DNA of 64,000 bases, taken from contig NZ_PJJJ01000028.1 in NCBI RefSeq assembly GCF_002929495.1, positions 109,728-173,727 of the forward strand, written 5' to 3'. This DNA is from Cryobacterium sp. Y82 (GTDB taxonomy: Bacteria > Actinomycetota > Actinomycetes > Actinomycetales > Microbacteriaceae). Numbering within the stretch: the first letter of the stretch is position 1; each line of letters opens with the position of its first letter. The position numbers and the translations under genes are program-made. Shown piece by piece: positions 7,968-16,389 of the stretch. The notes beneath the pieces were generated by a model that saw nothing but the letters and a program-made list of their open reading frames with translations, did no database searches and was not told the DNA's origin.

Positions 7968-9020
7968 ATGCATGGTGAATATAAGGTTCCGGGCGGCAAA
8001 CTGGTCGTCGTCGATCTCGATGTCGTCGATGATGTCATAACCAACTTTCGACTGGCCGGGGACTTCTTTCTCGAGCCCGACGATGCCCTTGAAGACATCG
8101 ACTCCGCGGTGACCGGCCTCCCCGCCGGCAGTGCGGCGGCCACAATCGCCGCTACGGTGCGCGGCGCGCTCCCGAGCGGTGCTGTTCTGCTTGGCTTCTC
8201 GCCGGAGGCCGTGGCCGTGGCGATTCGCCGTTCGCTTGCGCAGGCGAGCACCTGGCGGGATTACGACTGGCAGATCATCCACTCAAAGAAGCCCGTCGCG
8301 CCCGTGCTGCAGATGGCCCTCGACGAGGTACTCGCGACCGAGGTCGGGGAGGGACGTCGACAGCCCACACTCCGTATCTGGGAGTGGAACGAACCGGCCG
8401 TCGTGATCGGCAGTTTTCAGTCGCTCAAGAACGAGGTCGACCCCGAGAATGCCGCCAAGTATGGCTTCACCGTGGTGCGGCGCATCAGCGGCGGCGGCGC
8501 CATGTTCATGGAAGCCGGCTCGGTCATCACGTATTCCATCTACGCGCCGACCGACCTCGTGCAGGGCATGAGCTTCGCCGACTCCTACGCTTTTCTCGAC
8601 GAATGGGTCATCACCGCTCTTAAATCCCTCGGTATTGACGCGCACTACTTGCCGCTCAACGACATTACGAGCCCCGCGGGCAAGATCGGCGGGGCTGCTC
8701 AGAAGCGTCTCGGAAGTGGTGCCGTGCTCCACCACGTCACCATGAGTTACGACATGGACGGCGAAAAAATGGTGCAGGTGCTGCGCATCGGCCGAGAAAA
8801 GCTCAGCGATAAGGGGATCACGAGCGCCGCCAAGCGCGTCGACCCGCTGCGCAGTCAGACCGGCCTCACCCGCGCGGCGATCATCGACCGTATGAAAGAG
8901 ACCTTCACCGCCCTGTACGGCGCCAGCGAGGGTGACGTCACCGCCGAGGAATACGCCAAGGCCACCGAGCTCGTCGCGAACAAATTCAGCACAGAAGCCT
9001 GGCTGACCCGGGTGCCTTAA
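7968..9020 (+). CDS. Lipoate-protein ligase with fused N-terminal LplB-like domain
   Basis: This protein of 350 aa has two parts. Residues 1-85 (GEYKVPGGKLVVVDLDV..) resemble the LplB/accessory domain that in archaea is a separate subunit. Residues 100-350 are the LplA catalytic domain: QMALDEVLATEVG, LRIWEWNEPAVVIGSFQSL, VVRRISGGGAMFMEAGSVIT and the catalytic Lys in SPAGKIGGAAQKR. The enzyme activates lipoate (or octanoate) with ATP and transfers it to the E2 or H proteins of 2-oxoacid dehydrogenases and the glycine cleavage system. In E. coli LplA the accessory domain is at the C-terminus; here the order is permuted. An octanoyl-transferase role (LipM-like) cannot be excluded. Confidence 0.87.
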   Translation: MHGEYKVPGGKLVVVDLDVVDDVITNFRLAGDFFLEPDDALEDIDSAVTGLPAGSAAATIAATVRGALPSGAVLLGFSPEAVAVAIRRSLAQASTWRDYDWQIIHSKKPVAPVLQMALDEVLATEVGEGRRQPTLRIWEWNEPAVVIGSFQSLKNEVDPENAAKYGFTVVRRISGGGAMFMEAGSVITYSIYAPTDLVQGMSFADSYAFLDEWVITALKSLGIDAHYLPLNDITSPAGKIGGAAQKRLGSGAVLHHVTMSYDMDGEKMVQVLRIGREKLSDKGITSAAKRVDPLRSQTGLTRAAIIDRMKETFTALYGASEGDVTAEEYAKATELVANKFSTEAWLTRVP

Positions 9021-9023
9021 ACC

Positions 9024-9062
9024 GCGAAAAGCGGATGCTAGCGGCGAGCATCCGCTATTCGC
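9024..9062. terminator. Bidirectional hairpin between lplA-like gene and GNAT gene
   Basis: AGCGGATGCT (9030-9039) and AGCATCCGCT (9047-9056) pair perfectly over 10 bp with a 7-base loop. GCGAA/TTCGC extends the stem across one A/A mismatch. It sits between two converging genes and touches the GNAT stop codon. Without a T-run it would act as a factor-assisted terminator or RNA-stabilising end. Both arms contain the genome-typical word CGGATGC/GCATCCG. Confidence 0.6.
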
Positions 9063-9400
9063 TAACGCCCGCGCGTCAGCAGGTCCTGATAATCGGCGTG
9101 GGTGTCGATCCAGTGCGCCACGTAGGAGCACTCCGGCACGACGGCGAGATCGGTGCGAAGGCGCACGTCGTCGAGCGCCTGCTCGACCAGAATGCTGGCG
9201 AGGCCGTGCGTGCGTTGTGCCGGATCGACCTCGGTGTGGGTGAAATGCACGGCCGTCGACGTGGTGGTGTAATCGGCCAGTCCCACGGCCTCGCCGTCGA
9301 GCCACACCGTATAGCGGCTCTGTCCAGGTTCGTGGCGTACTTCCACAGCCCCGGCATCGGCCAGATTCTGCGAGTGGATGGTCGTCGATTCAGCAGTCAT
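9062..9400 (-). CDS. Small GNAT-family N-acetyltransferase (COG2388/YjdJ type)
   Basis: This 112-aa protein matches the short GNAT domain of the YjdJ type: the strand YTVWLDGEAVGLADYTTTST, FTHTEVDPAQRTHGLASILV (acetyl-CoA binding segment, here R-T-H-G-L-A in place of the classical RxxGxG/A) and a final CSYVAHWIDTHADYQDLL, which is characteristic of the group. Substrates of this cytosolic family are generally unknown. It diverges from the DNA methyltransferase, with 49 bp between. Confidence 0.85.
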   Translation of the reverse strand: MTAESTTIHSQNLADAGAVEVRHEPGQSRYTVWLDGEAVGLADYTTTSTAVHFTHTEVDPAQRTHGLASILVEQALDDVRLRTDLAVVPECSYVAHWIDTHADYQDLLTRGR

Positions 9401-9449
9401 CCCGACAGACTAGGCCGATGAGCGGTGCGCAGGCTGAAAGAATGGACAT

Positions 9450-10325
9450 ATGCCAAACGCGTGGACACCGACCAGCCCGAGCCGTGTCATCCACGCCAAC
9501 AACCTCGACGTGCTGCCGGGCCTGCCTGATGGCGCCTTCACCCTGATCTACCTCGACCCGCCATTCAACACCGGCCGGTCGCAGAAACGGCAGAGCACCA
9601 CCTCCGTACGGTCGGTCTTCACCGACGGCTCGCACGCGGCCGGCACGATCACGGGATTCAAAGGTCAGCGTTATGAGCGAATCAAGGGTGACCTGCTCGG
9701 TTACGACGATCAGTTCGAAGACTATTGGGCTTTTCTGGAGCCGCGTCTGATCGAGGCCTGGCGCCTGCTGGCCGACGACGGCACGCTCTACCTGCACCTC
9801 GACTACCGCGAAGCGCACTATGCCAAGGTGTTGCTCGACGCCCTGTTTGGCCGGGAATGTTTTCTCAACGAGCTCATCTGGGCCTACGACTACGGTGCGA
9901 AATCCAAGAACAAATGGCCCACCAAACACGACACAATTCTGGTCTATGTGAAGAATCCGGCCCGGTATTACTTCGACTCCACTACCGTCGACCGCGAGCC
10001 GTACATGGCGCCGGGCCTCGTCACGCCCGAAAAAGTGGCCAAGGGAAAACTGCCGACGGATGTCTGGTGGCACACGATCGTCTCGCCCACCGGCAAGGAG
10101 AAGACCGGCTACCCCACGCAGAAACCCATTGGAATTCTGCGCCGCATCATCCAGGCCTCCAGCCGCGAGGGTGACTGGGTGCTCGACTTCTTCGCCGGCA
10201 GCGGCACCACCGGTGCGGTCGCGGCCGCGCTCGACCGACGATTCGTGCTCATCGACCAGAACCGGGAGGCCCTCGATGTGATGCGCGCCCGATTCGCGCC
10301 GGTGCCGGGCGTCGACTTTCTATAG
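9450..10325 (+). CDS. Beta-class DNA methyltransferase, solitary
   Basis: This 291-aa site-specific amino-methyltransferase has motif IV as LIYLDPPFNTG (residues 33-42) preceding motif I, DFFAGSGTTGAV (about residue 247). That order is the beta class, which methylates adenine N6 or cytosine N4. DPPF can serve N6-adenine or N4-cytosine; adenine is more likely by family habit. The KTGYPTQKPIGILRRII block before motif I is typical. No restriction endonuclease or specificity subunit is next to it, so it behaves as an orphan methylase, perhaps regulatory or an anti-restriction remnant. Target sequence unknown. Confidence 0.88.
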   Translation: MPNAWTPTSPSRVIHANNLDVLPGLPDGAFTLIYLDPPFNTGRSQKRQSTTSVRSVFTDGSHAAGTITGFKGQRYERIKGDLLGYDDQFEDYWAFLEPRLIEAWRLLADDGTLYLHLDYREAHYAKVLLDALFGRECFLNELIWAYDYGAKSKNKWPTKHDTILVYVKNPARYYFDSTTVDREPYMAPGLVTPEKVAKGKLPTDVWWHTIVSPTGKEKTGYPTQKPIGILRRIIQASSREGDWVLDFFAGSGTTGAVAAALDRRFVLIDQNREALDVMRARFAPVPGVDFL

Positions 10326-10335
10326 AGGAGAACTT

Positions 10336-11259
10336 ATGAAATTCCGCATTTTCACCGAGCCCCAGCAGGGTGCGACCTACGACGACATCCTGGCCGTCGC
10401 CCAGGCCACCGAGCGGCTCGGCTTCGACGCCTTCTTCCGCAGTGACCACTACCAGGCCATGGGTGATGGTGACGGCCTGCCCGGCCCGACGGATGCCTGG
10501 ACCACCCTGGCCGGGCTGGCGCGCGAGACGAAGCGCATCCGCTTGGGTACCCTCGTCTCGTCGGTGACCTATCGACCGCCGGGCATTCTCGCTATCCAGG
10601 TGGCGCAGGTCGACCAGATGTCGGGCGGCCGGGTGGAACTCGGCCTCGGCACCGGCTGGTTCGAGCAGGAGCACCTCGCCTATGGCATTCCGTTTCCGGC
10701 CAAGCGATTCGGCATGCTCGAGGAGCAGCTCGAGGTGGTCACGGGTCTCTGGAACACGCCGGTCGGGCAGCGCTACGACTTTGCCGGCGAGCACTACACC
10801 TTGGTCGATTCCCCGGCGCTGCCGAAGCCGGTGCAGGCGCGGGTGCCGGTGATCGTTGGTGGCGGCGGCGCCAAGCGCACCCCCAAACTTGCCGCCCGGT
10901 TCGCGACCGAGTTCAATCTGCCCTTTCCCGACTTCGCCGACATCGCGGCAAAGTTCGACGGCGTGCGGGCGGCTTGCGAGGCCATCGGCCGTAACCCGGC
11001 CGAGCTGACCTATTCGGCCGCATTGATCGCCGTCGGTGGCCACGACGAGGCCGCGTTCACACGCCGGGCTGCCGCGGTCGGCCGCGAGCCGGGCGAGCTT
11101 CGCGAACATGGCTTGGCCGGCACCGCCTCCGAGATCGCCGACCGGCTCGGCACCCTTGCCGACTCCGGTGTCGAGTGCGTTTACCTGCAGATCATGGATC
11201 TCTACGACCTCGACCACCTCTCCTGGCTCGCCACCGAGGTGGTTCCGCAGCTGCGTTAG
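10336..11259 (+). CDS. LLM-class (F420-dependent type) oxidoreductase
   Basis: The 307-aa TIM-barrel luciferase-like protein begins MKFRIFTEPQQGATYDDIL and contains AQATERLGFDAFFRSDHYQA, TKRIRLGTLVSSVTYRPPG and GGRVELGLGTGWFEQEH, blocks typical of the F420-dependent subgroup common in actinobacteria. F420 rather than FMN is inferred from these blocks. RBS GAGGAG lies 5 bp before the ATG. It starts 10 bp after the methyltransferase stop, so they may share a transcript although no functional link is evident. Substrate unknown. Confidence 0.85.
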   Translation: MKFRIFTEPQQGATYDDILAVAQATERLGFDAFFRSDHYQAMGDGDGLPGPTDAWTTLAGLARETKRIRLGTLVSSVTYRPPGILAIQVAQVDQMSGGRVELGLGTGWFEQEHLAYGIPFPAKRFGMLEEQLEVVTGLWNTPVGQRYDFAGEHYTLVDSPALPKPVQARVPVIVGGGGAKRTPKLAARFATEFNLPFPDFADIAAKFDGVRAACEAIGRNPAELTYSAALIAVGGHDEAAFTRRAAAVGREPGELREHGLAGTASEIADRLGTLADSGVECVYLQIMDLYDLDHLSWLATEVVPQLR

Positions 11260-11291
11260 CCCGCTGGCAGCATGCGCTCGCCTGAGGCCAC

Positions 11292-12707
11292 TCACCCCGC
11301 GTGTGCCGCCCGTAAATGCTCGGCAAACATGCGTCCACTGTCTTTCACCGTGCGCTCGAGGGTGTCGTAGTCAACCCGTATGATTCCGAAGCGCTTCTCG
11401 TAGCCATAGGACCACTCGAAGTTGTCGAGCAGCGACCAGACGAAGTACCCGCGCACGTCGGCGCCGGCCGCGATGGCCTCACCCACCTTGTTGATATGCG
11501 CCACGATGTACTCCGTGCGTTCGGCGTCGTGCACGGCGCCATCGGCGCTCACCACGTCGTCGTAGGCGGCGCCGTTCTCGGTGACATAGAGCGGCGGGAG
11601 CCGGTCGTACTCCGTGCCGAGCCGCACGAGCAGGAGGCGCAGTCCGTCGGGGTTGACCTCCCATTCCATGGCGGTGCGCGGCAGTCCGCGGCTGGGAAAG
11701 ATGATGTATTCGGATCCGATCCACGGCGACCCGGCCGAACGCGCAGCGCCGCCGGCGTGAGAGTCGCCAGCAGAGGCATCCACATGCCCGCTCACGAGGT
11801 CGTCGTGGTAGTGGTTGACGCCGAGAAAATCGAGCGGGGCGGCGATGATCTCCAGGTCGTCCGAGTGGATGACCTCGGCGAGTCCGAACGGCTCCAGGTC
11901 GCGCAGGGTGTCCTCGGGGTAGGCACCACGCAGCAGCGGGTCGAGAAAGATGCGATTCGCGAGCGAATCGAGCCGCCGGGCCGCCTCCTCGTCGGCCGGG
12001 TCGGTGGCATCGCGCGGCACAGCATTGGTGAGGTTGAGCGTGATCCCGAGGTTCTGGGCGCCCGCTGAGCGCAGCGCATTGACCGCGAGCCCGTGCGCGA
12101 GGTGCTGGTGGTGCACAGCAGCGATCGCCGCCCGGCCGTCCTGGTGGCCCGGGGCGTGCACGCCCGATCCATAGCCGAGCAGCGATGAGCAGAACGGTTC
12201 GTTGAAGGTTGTCCAGTGGGTGACCCGATCTCCGAGGGCGGAGTAGACATCCGTTGCGTAGTCGACGAAACGGTAGGCCGTATCGCGGTTGGCCCAGCCA
12301 CCCTTCTCCTCTAGGGCCTGCGGCAGGTCCCAGTGATACAGGGTGAGCCAGGGCAGAATACCGGCGCCGAGCAGTTCGTCGACCAGTCGGGAATAGAAGT
12401 CGAGCCCCTCCTGGTTCACGGCGCGGTCGCCCGGGCGCACCCGCGCCCAGCTGGTGGAAAAACGGTAGGAGTCGAGGCCGAGGGAGGCCATGAGCGCCAC
12501 GTCGGCAGGCATCCGGTGGTAATGATCCACGGCGGTCTCGAGGTCGTCACCGCCTGCGATGGTGCCCGGAACCCGCGCGAACGCGTCCCAGATTGAGTCT
12601 TCTTTGCCGCCGGCGTGGCCGGCACCCTCGATCTGCGCGGCGGCCGTCGCCGACCCCCAGAGAAATCCGTGCGGCCAGGTGAACGGTGTGGGTTCGGTCT
12701 GCGACAT
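11292..12707 (-). CDS. Family 1 glycoside hydrolase, beta-glucosidase
   Basis: This 471-aa enzyme is full length for GH1. The N-terminal signature FLWGSATAAAQIEGA is present. The acid/base is Glu170 in HWTTFNEPF and the nucleophile is Glu377 in LYVTENGAA. The aglycone/glucose-binding tryptophans appear in VWSLLDNFEWSYGYEKRFG. There is no signal peptide, so it acts in the cytosol on imported beta-glucosides such as cellobiose. No transporter or LacI regulator is adjacent. A TCAA-CGTT-TTGA element upstream (about 12737-12748) has weak LacI-operator character. Confidence 0.93.
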   Translation of the reverse strand: MSQTEPTPFTWPHGFLWGSATAAAQIEGAGHAGGKEDSIWDAFARVPGTIAGGDDLETAVDHYHRMPADVALMASLGLDSYRFSTSWARVRPGDRAVNQEGLDFYSRLVDELLGAGILPWLTLYHWDLPQALEEKGGWANRDTAYRFVDYATDVYSALGDRVTHWTTFNEPFCSSLLGYGSGVHAPGHQDGRAAIAAVHHQHLAHGLAVNALRSAGAQNLGITLNLTNAVPRDATDPADEEAARRLDSLANRIFLDPLLRGAYPEDTLRDLEPFGLAEVIHSDDLEIIAAPLDFLGVNHYHDDLVSGHVDASAGDSHAGGAARSAGSPWIGSEYIIFPSRGLPRTAMEWEVNPDGLRLLLVRLGTEYDRLPPLYVTENGAAYDDVVSADGAVHDAERTEYIVAHINKVGEAIAAGADVRGYFVWSLLDNFEWSYGYEKRFGIIRVDYDTLERTVKDSGRMFAEHLRAAHAG

Positions 12708-12820
12708 GCCGTCACGCTATCCTGCCGTGCAGCATTGAATCAACGTTTTGACTGTGAAACCCGCGTGCCTCAGTGCGGACATCCGGTCGACAATGGCCTG
12801 CAATCGCGTGGAACCGAAGT

Positions 12821-12872
12821 TTGTGCAAGAAATCTCCGCAATTGTGCACGCGGCATCCAGAACTCTGATATT
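12821..12872 (+). promoter_or_regulatory. Promoter region with two TTGTGCA boxes for the small membrane gene
   Basis: TTGTGCA occurs at 12821 and again at 12842, exactly 21 bp (two helical turns) apart. The second copy also fits a -35 box (TTGTGC) 18 bp from TGATAT (12866-12871), which lies 22 bp before the ATG at 12894. A regulator binding the same DNA face is plausible; the regulator is unknown. Confidence 0.4.
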
Positions 12873-12893
12873 CGTCGCGGCTAAGCTCGAATC

Positions 12894-13031
12894 ATGCTGC
12901 AGAACAACGAACCCACGGAGGCCGACCAGCGCCGTCTCCGCCGCCGGTTTTTGATCGGCGTCATCATCGTCGGAGTGCTCATCGCCCTCGCGGCGATCGG
13001 GCTCTACCTCAGTGCCGCCTTCAATGCTTAG
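12894..13031 (+). CDS. Small single-TM membrane protein
   Basis: A 45-aa ORF has a polar, charged N-terminus (NNEPTEADQRRLRRR) followed by one hydrophobic helix (FLIGVIIVGVLIALAAIGLY). The positive-inside pattern predicts the N-terminus in the cytosol. Third codon positions are GC-rich and the ORF ends 39 bp before the next gene, so it is probably real and may be co-transcribed with the exported amidase-domain protein. No family recognised. Confidence 0.55.
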   Translation: MLQNNEPTEADQRRLRRRFLIGVIIVGVLIALAAIGLYLSAAFNA

Positions 13032-13070
13032 GCAGTCCACCGTTTACAGAAAAATCGAAGTGAGTACACA

Positions 13071-13772
13071 GTGCAGTTGACCCGGTGGCAGCTACTCGGC
13101 CTCACGTCGGCCGCCGGAGCCGTGCTGGCAGTCGGCGCGACCGCGCTCGTCGTGCAGGCCCTCGAGGGTTCCGCCGACCCTGCTAAGACTGTGCAGCCAA
13201 CGGATGCCGCCGCAACGGATCAACCGGCTCGCCCCACCCCCACCGAGTCTGCCGCTGCGGCGCCGGTCGCGGCAGCACCGGTGGTGAGCGCCGCCGTCAC
13301 GGCCCAGGTGGACTATCTCCTTGCGCACTGGAGCGTCGAAAACTACAACTTGGCAGAGTGGGGAGTGCTCGGCGAGAATGACTGCGTCAACTTTGCCAGC
13401 CAGGCCATGATCGCCCGCGGCTGGACCATGGACGCTGTCTGGTCTAGTGCGAAGAACGGCAACGCGTACGACTCGACAGTGGCCTGGCGCAGCTCCACCG
13501 CCTTCATGAAGTACATTGCGCAGACCGGCAAAGCCACCGCGTTGACCGATCAGCAGCGTGACCAGGTCAAGGTCGGTGATATCGCGCAATTCGATTGGGA
13601 CAACACCGGCGATCGCGACCACACCGGCATTGTCACCAAGGTCGAAAAGGTCGGCGACACTGTTTCGATCTTCTTTGCCGGGCACACCTTGGATTCCGAC
13701 TATCGCTCGGTCGACACGGCAATCACTGTGGATCACCCGGGGGGAACGGCCTACTACTGGAGTGTGCCCTAG
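13071..13772 (+). CDS. Exported protein with amidase-like (Amidase_6) domain
   Basis: This 233-aa protein has a Sec-type signal or anchor (QLLGLTSAAGAVLAVGATALVV), then a Pro/Ala/Thr linker to about residue 75, then a papain-fold amidase domain. The putative catalytic Cys is in GENDCVNFASQAMIARGW and His in GDRDHTGIVTKVEKVGD. WAVDG-like blocks of the family (YNLAEWGVLG; AWRSSTAFMKY) fit Amidase_6. A surface peptidase or peptidoglycan amidase role is inferred. GTG 13071 is chosen because it gives a complete signal. Its TAG stop and the TAG of the converging pgm gene share one CTAG. Confidence 0.8.
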   Translation: MQLTRWQLLGLTSAAGAVLAVGATALVVQALEGSADPAKTVQPTDAAATDQPARPTPTESAAAAPVAAAPVVSAAVTAQVDYLLAHWSVENYNLAEWGVLGENDCVNFASQAMIARGWTMDAVWSSAKNGNAYDSTVAWRSSTAFMKYIAQTGKATALTDQQRDQVKVGDIAQFDWDNTGDRDHTGIVTKVEKVGDTVSIFFAGHTLDSDYRSVDTAITVDHPGGTAYYWSVP

Positions 13773-15385
13773 GCGATCGCGGCGTCGACGATGGCTTTGG
13801 CCTCCAGTTGGACCTGAGCCAGGTGCTCATATCCGAGGAAAGACTCGGCGTAGATCTTGTAGACATCTTCGGTGCCGCTCGGCCGGGCCGCGAACCAGGC
13901 ATTCTCGGTCGTCACCTTGACGCCACCGATGGCAGCGCCGTTGCCGGGAGCGACGCTGAAGGCGCCGGTGATCTTCTCGCCGGCCAATTCGGTGGCCGCG
14001 ATCATCGAGCCGTCGAGTTTTGCCAAGGCGGCCTTCTGCGCGGGCGTGGCCGCGGCATCCACTCGGGCATAGGAAGGAGCGCCGAAGTGCTCGGCGAGCT
14101 CGGCATAGCGCTGCGAGGGGGTCTTGCCGGTCACCGCGAGAATCTCGGAGGCGAGCAGGGCCAGCAGAATGCCGTCCTTATCGGTGGTCCAGACGGTGCC
14201 GTCGAAACGCACGAAGCTCGCTCCGGCGCTCTCTTCGCCGCCGAAAGCCACCGAACCGTCGATGAGGCCCGGAACGAACCACTTGAAGCCAACCGGCACC
14301 TCCCACAGGTCGCGGCCGAGAAAGCCGGTCACCCGGTCGATCATCGTCGATGAGACGAGGGTTTTACCGACCGCGGCGTCGGGCTTCCAGCCTTCGCGGT
14401 GGCTGTAGAGGTAGTCGATGGCGACGGCCAGAAAATGGTTCGGGTTCATCAGGCCACCGTCGGGTGTGACGATGCCGTGCCGGTCGGCGTCGGCGTCGTT
14501 GCCGGTGAGAATGTCGTACTCATCCTTGTGCGCGACAACGGATGCCATGACAGACGCACTCGAGGGATCCATCCGGATCTTCTCATCCCAGTCCAGGGTC
14601 ATGAAACGCCAGGTTGGGTCGACCTTTGGGTTGACCACGACGAGGTCGATTTCGTAGCGGTCGCGGATGGCGCCCCAGTAGCCCACGCTCGCGCCGCCGA
14701 GTGGGTCGGCCCCGATGCGGATTCCGCTGGTGCGGATGGCCTGCATGTCGATGATGTTCTCGAGGTCGTTCACGTAGTTGCCACGAAAATCGTAGGTTTC
14801 CAGGGCGCTGGGTTCGCTCATCAGCACGCCGGCCAGACCATTAGCGATGAGCTCGTTGGCTCGGTTGGCGATCCACGAGGTGGCATCGCTGTCGGCCGGA
14901 CCGCCGTGCGGTGGGTTGTACTTGAAGCCGCCGTCCATCGGTGGGTTGTGGCTCGGGGTGACCACAATGCCGTCGGCCAGGTCGCCGTGCTCGGCGCGGT
15001 TGTAGGCCAAAATCGCGTGCGACAGGGACGGGGTGGGCACGTAGTCGTCGAACTCGTCAACGAGCGCGCGCACGCCGTTGGCGACGAGCACTTCGAGGGC
15101 GGTCGTATAGGCCGGGCCGCTTAGGGCGTGCGGGTCAGTGCCGATGAAGAGCGGGCCGGTGATGCCCTGACCGGCGCGATATTCCACGATGGCTTGCGTT
15201 GTGGCGCTGATGTGATTCTCGTTGAACGCGGTGTTCAGTGAACTGCCGCGATGTCCGGAGGTGCCGAAGACTACCCGCTGGGCCGGCACCGTGACATCCG
15301 GCTTCAGGTCGTAATAGGCCTTGACCAGCCCATCAACGTCGATCAGGTCAGATTCCAGGGCTCGAGTGCCCGCACGTTCGCTCAT
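13769..15385 (-). CDS. pgm: Phosphoglucomutase (alpha-D-glucose phosphate-specific)
   Basis: This 538-aa enzyme interconverts glucose 1-phosphate and glucose 6-phosphate for glycogen and cell-envelope precursors. The phosphoserine loop is VVFGTSGHRGSSL, the Mg-binding loop is LTGNDADADRHGIV, the sugar-binding loop GGEESAGASF and the phosphate-binding loop ARPSGTEDVYKIYAES. Length is that of bacterial pgm (about 546). ATG 15385 (MSERAGTRAL) is chosen; the frame continues to 15463 but that would overlap the control region of pheA. Confidence 0.95.
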   Translation of the reverse strand: MSERAGTRALESDLIDVDGLVKAYYDLKPDVTVPAQRVVFGTSGHRGSSLNTAFNENHISATTQAIVEYRAGQGITGPLFIGTDPHALSGPAYTTALEVLVANGVRALVDEFDDYVPTPSLSHAILAYNRAEHGDLADGIVVTPSHNPPMDGGFKYNPPHGGPADSDATSWIANRANELIANGLAGVLMSEPSALETYDFRGNYVNDLENIIDMQAIRTSGIRIGADPLGGASVGYWGAIRDRYEIDLVVVNPKVDPTWRFMTLDWDEKIRMDPSSASVMASVVAHKDEYDILTGNDADADRHGIVTPDGGLMNPNHFLAVAIDYLYSHREGWKPDAAVGKTLVSSTMIDRVTGFLGRDLWEVPVGFKWFVPGLIDGSVAFGGEESAGASFVRFDGTVWTTDKDGILLALLASEILAVTGKTPSQRYAELAEHFGAPSYARVDAAATPAQKAALAKLDGSMIAATELAGEKITGAFSVAPGNGAAIGGVKVTTENAWFAARPSGTEDVYKIYAESFLGYEHLAQVQLEAKAIVDAAIA

Positions 15386-15420
15386 GAGCACAGTCTGGCA
15401 TCCCCAGTAGGCTGTCAGCC

Positions 15421-16389
15421 ATGCCCGACTCGCCGAATCCGCCCCAGACCAAAGCGCCGACACAGACTTACAGCTATCTCGGCCCGGCCGGCACCTTTAC
15501 CGAAGCTGCTCTCGCTCAGGTGCCAGGCGCTCGCGGCCAGATCTGGCGTCCGGTCAACAATGTGAGCGAGGCCTTCGCCGACGTCGTGAGCGGCCGCAGC
15601 CTGGCAGCAATGATCGCCATCGAGAATTCGGTCGACGGCGGTGTGACGGCCACGCAGGATGCCCTCGCGAGCGTGCCGAATTTGCGCATCATCGGCGAAT
15701 ACCTCGTACCGGTGAACTTCGTGCTGGTCGCCCGCCCCGGCACGACCCTGGGCGACGTGCGCGTCATCAACGCGCATCCGGTCGCCTATGGGCAGTGCCG
15801 CAACTGGCTTGAGCGCGCCCTGCCGAGCCACGGTCACATCCCAGCGTCGAGCAACGTCGCCGCCGCCTCTGCCCTTTTAGACAATGATCAAGCGGATGCC
15901 GCGATCGCCCCGCCTGGCATTGACAAGCACCACGACCTCGTGGTTCTGGCGTCAGAGATCGGTGACAACCCGAACGCGGTGACCCGGTTCGTGCTGGTGG
16001 GCCGCACCGCTGAACTCACCGCTCCGACCGGAGCAGACAAGACCAGCCTCATCATCGAGCTGCCGAGTGACCGCTCCGGCGCCCTGCTCGACATGCTCGA
16101 ACAGTTCGCCACCCGCGGCGTGAACCTCAGCCTCATCCAGTCTCGGCCGATCGGGGATTCCCTCGGCCGCTACCGCTTCGTCGTCGACGCCGACGGTCAT
16201 ATTCTTGATGAGCGCGTGGCTGACGCCCTGCTCGGACTTCGTCGCTTCAGCCCGAAGGTGATTTTTCTCGGATCCTATCCGCGCGCGGACCAGCGCAAGA
16301 TCGAGTTCACCTCCCGCTACGACGACGGCATCTTCATCGAGGCTCGCGACTGGTTGCGCGGCCTGATCGCGGGGGAGCCCACCAAATGA
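15421..16389 (+). CDS. pheA: Prephenate dehydratase
   Basis: This 322-aa enzyme converts prephenate to phenylpyruvate in phenylalanine synthesis. The catalytic domain spans about residues 15-195 (YLGPAGTFTEAALAQV; AIENSVDGGVTATQDAL; and NAVTRFVLVG with the essential T-R-F). A C-terminal ACT domain (about residues 205-285) for feedback by Phe contains NLSLIQSRPIG, where the usual E-S-R-P is Q-S-R-P. No chorismate mutase domain is fused, as usual in actinobacteria. It overlaps the next gene by 4 bp. Confidence 0.95.
   Translation: MPDSPNPPQTKAPTQTYSYLGPAGTFTEAALAQVPGARGQIWRPVNNVSEAFADVVSGRSLAAMIAIENSVDGGVTATQDALASVPNLRIIGEYLVPVNFVLVARPGTTLGDVRVINAHPVAYGQCRNWLERALPSHGHIPASSNVAAASALLDNDQADAAIAPPGIDKHHDLVVLASEIGDNPNAVTRFVLVGRTAELTAPTGADKTSLIIELPSDRSGALLDMLEQFATRGVNLSLIQSRPIGDSLGRYRFVVDADGHILDERVADALLGLRRFSPKVIFLGSYPRADQRKIEFTSRYDDGIFIEARDWLRGLIAGEPTK

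Noticed and set aside
9024..9062. CRISPR-like palindrome
   Set aside because: Single hairpin with no repeat-spacer periodicity; no CRISPR array seen anywhere in the window.
8283..9305. 340-codon minus-strand open frame opposite the lipoate ligase
   Set aside because: His/Arg-rich shadow of LplA; no family text.
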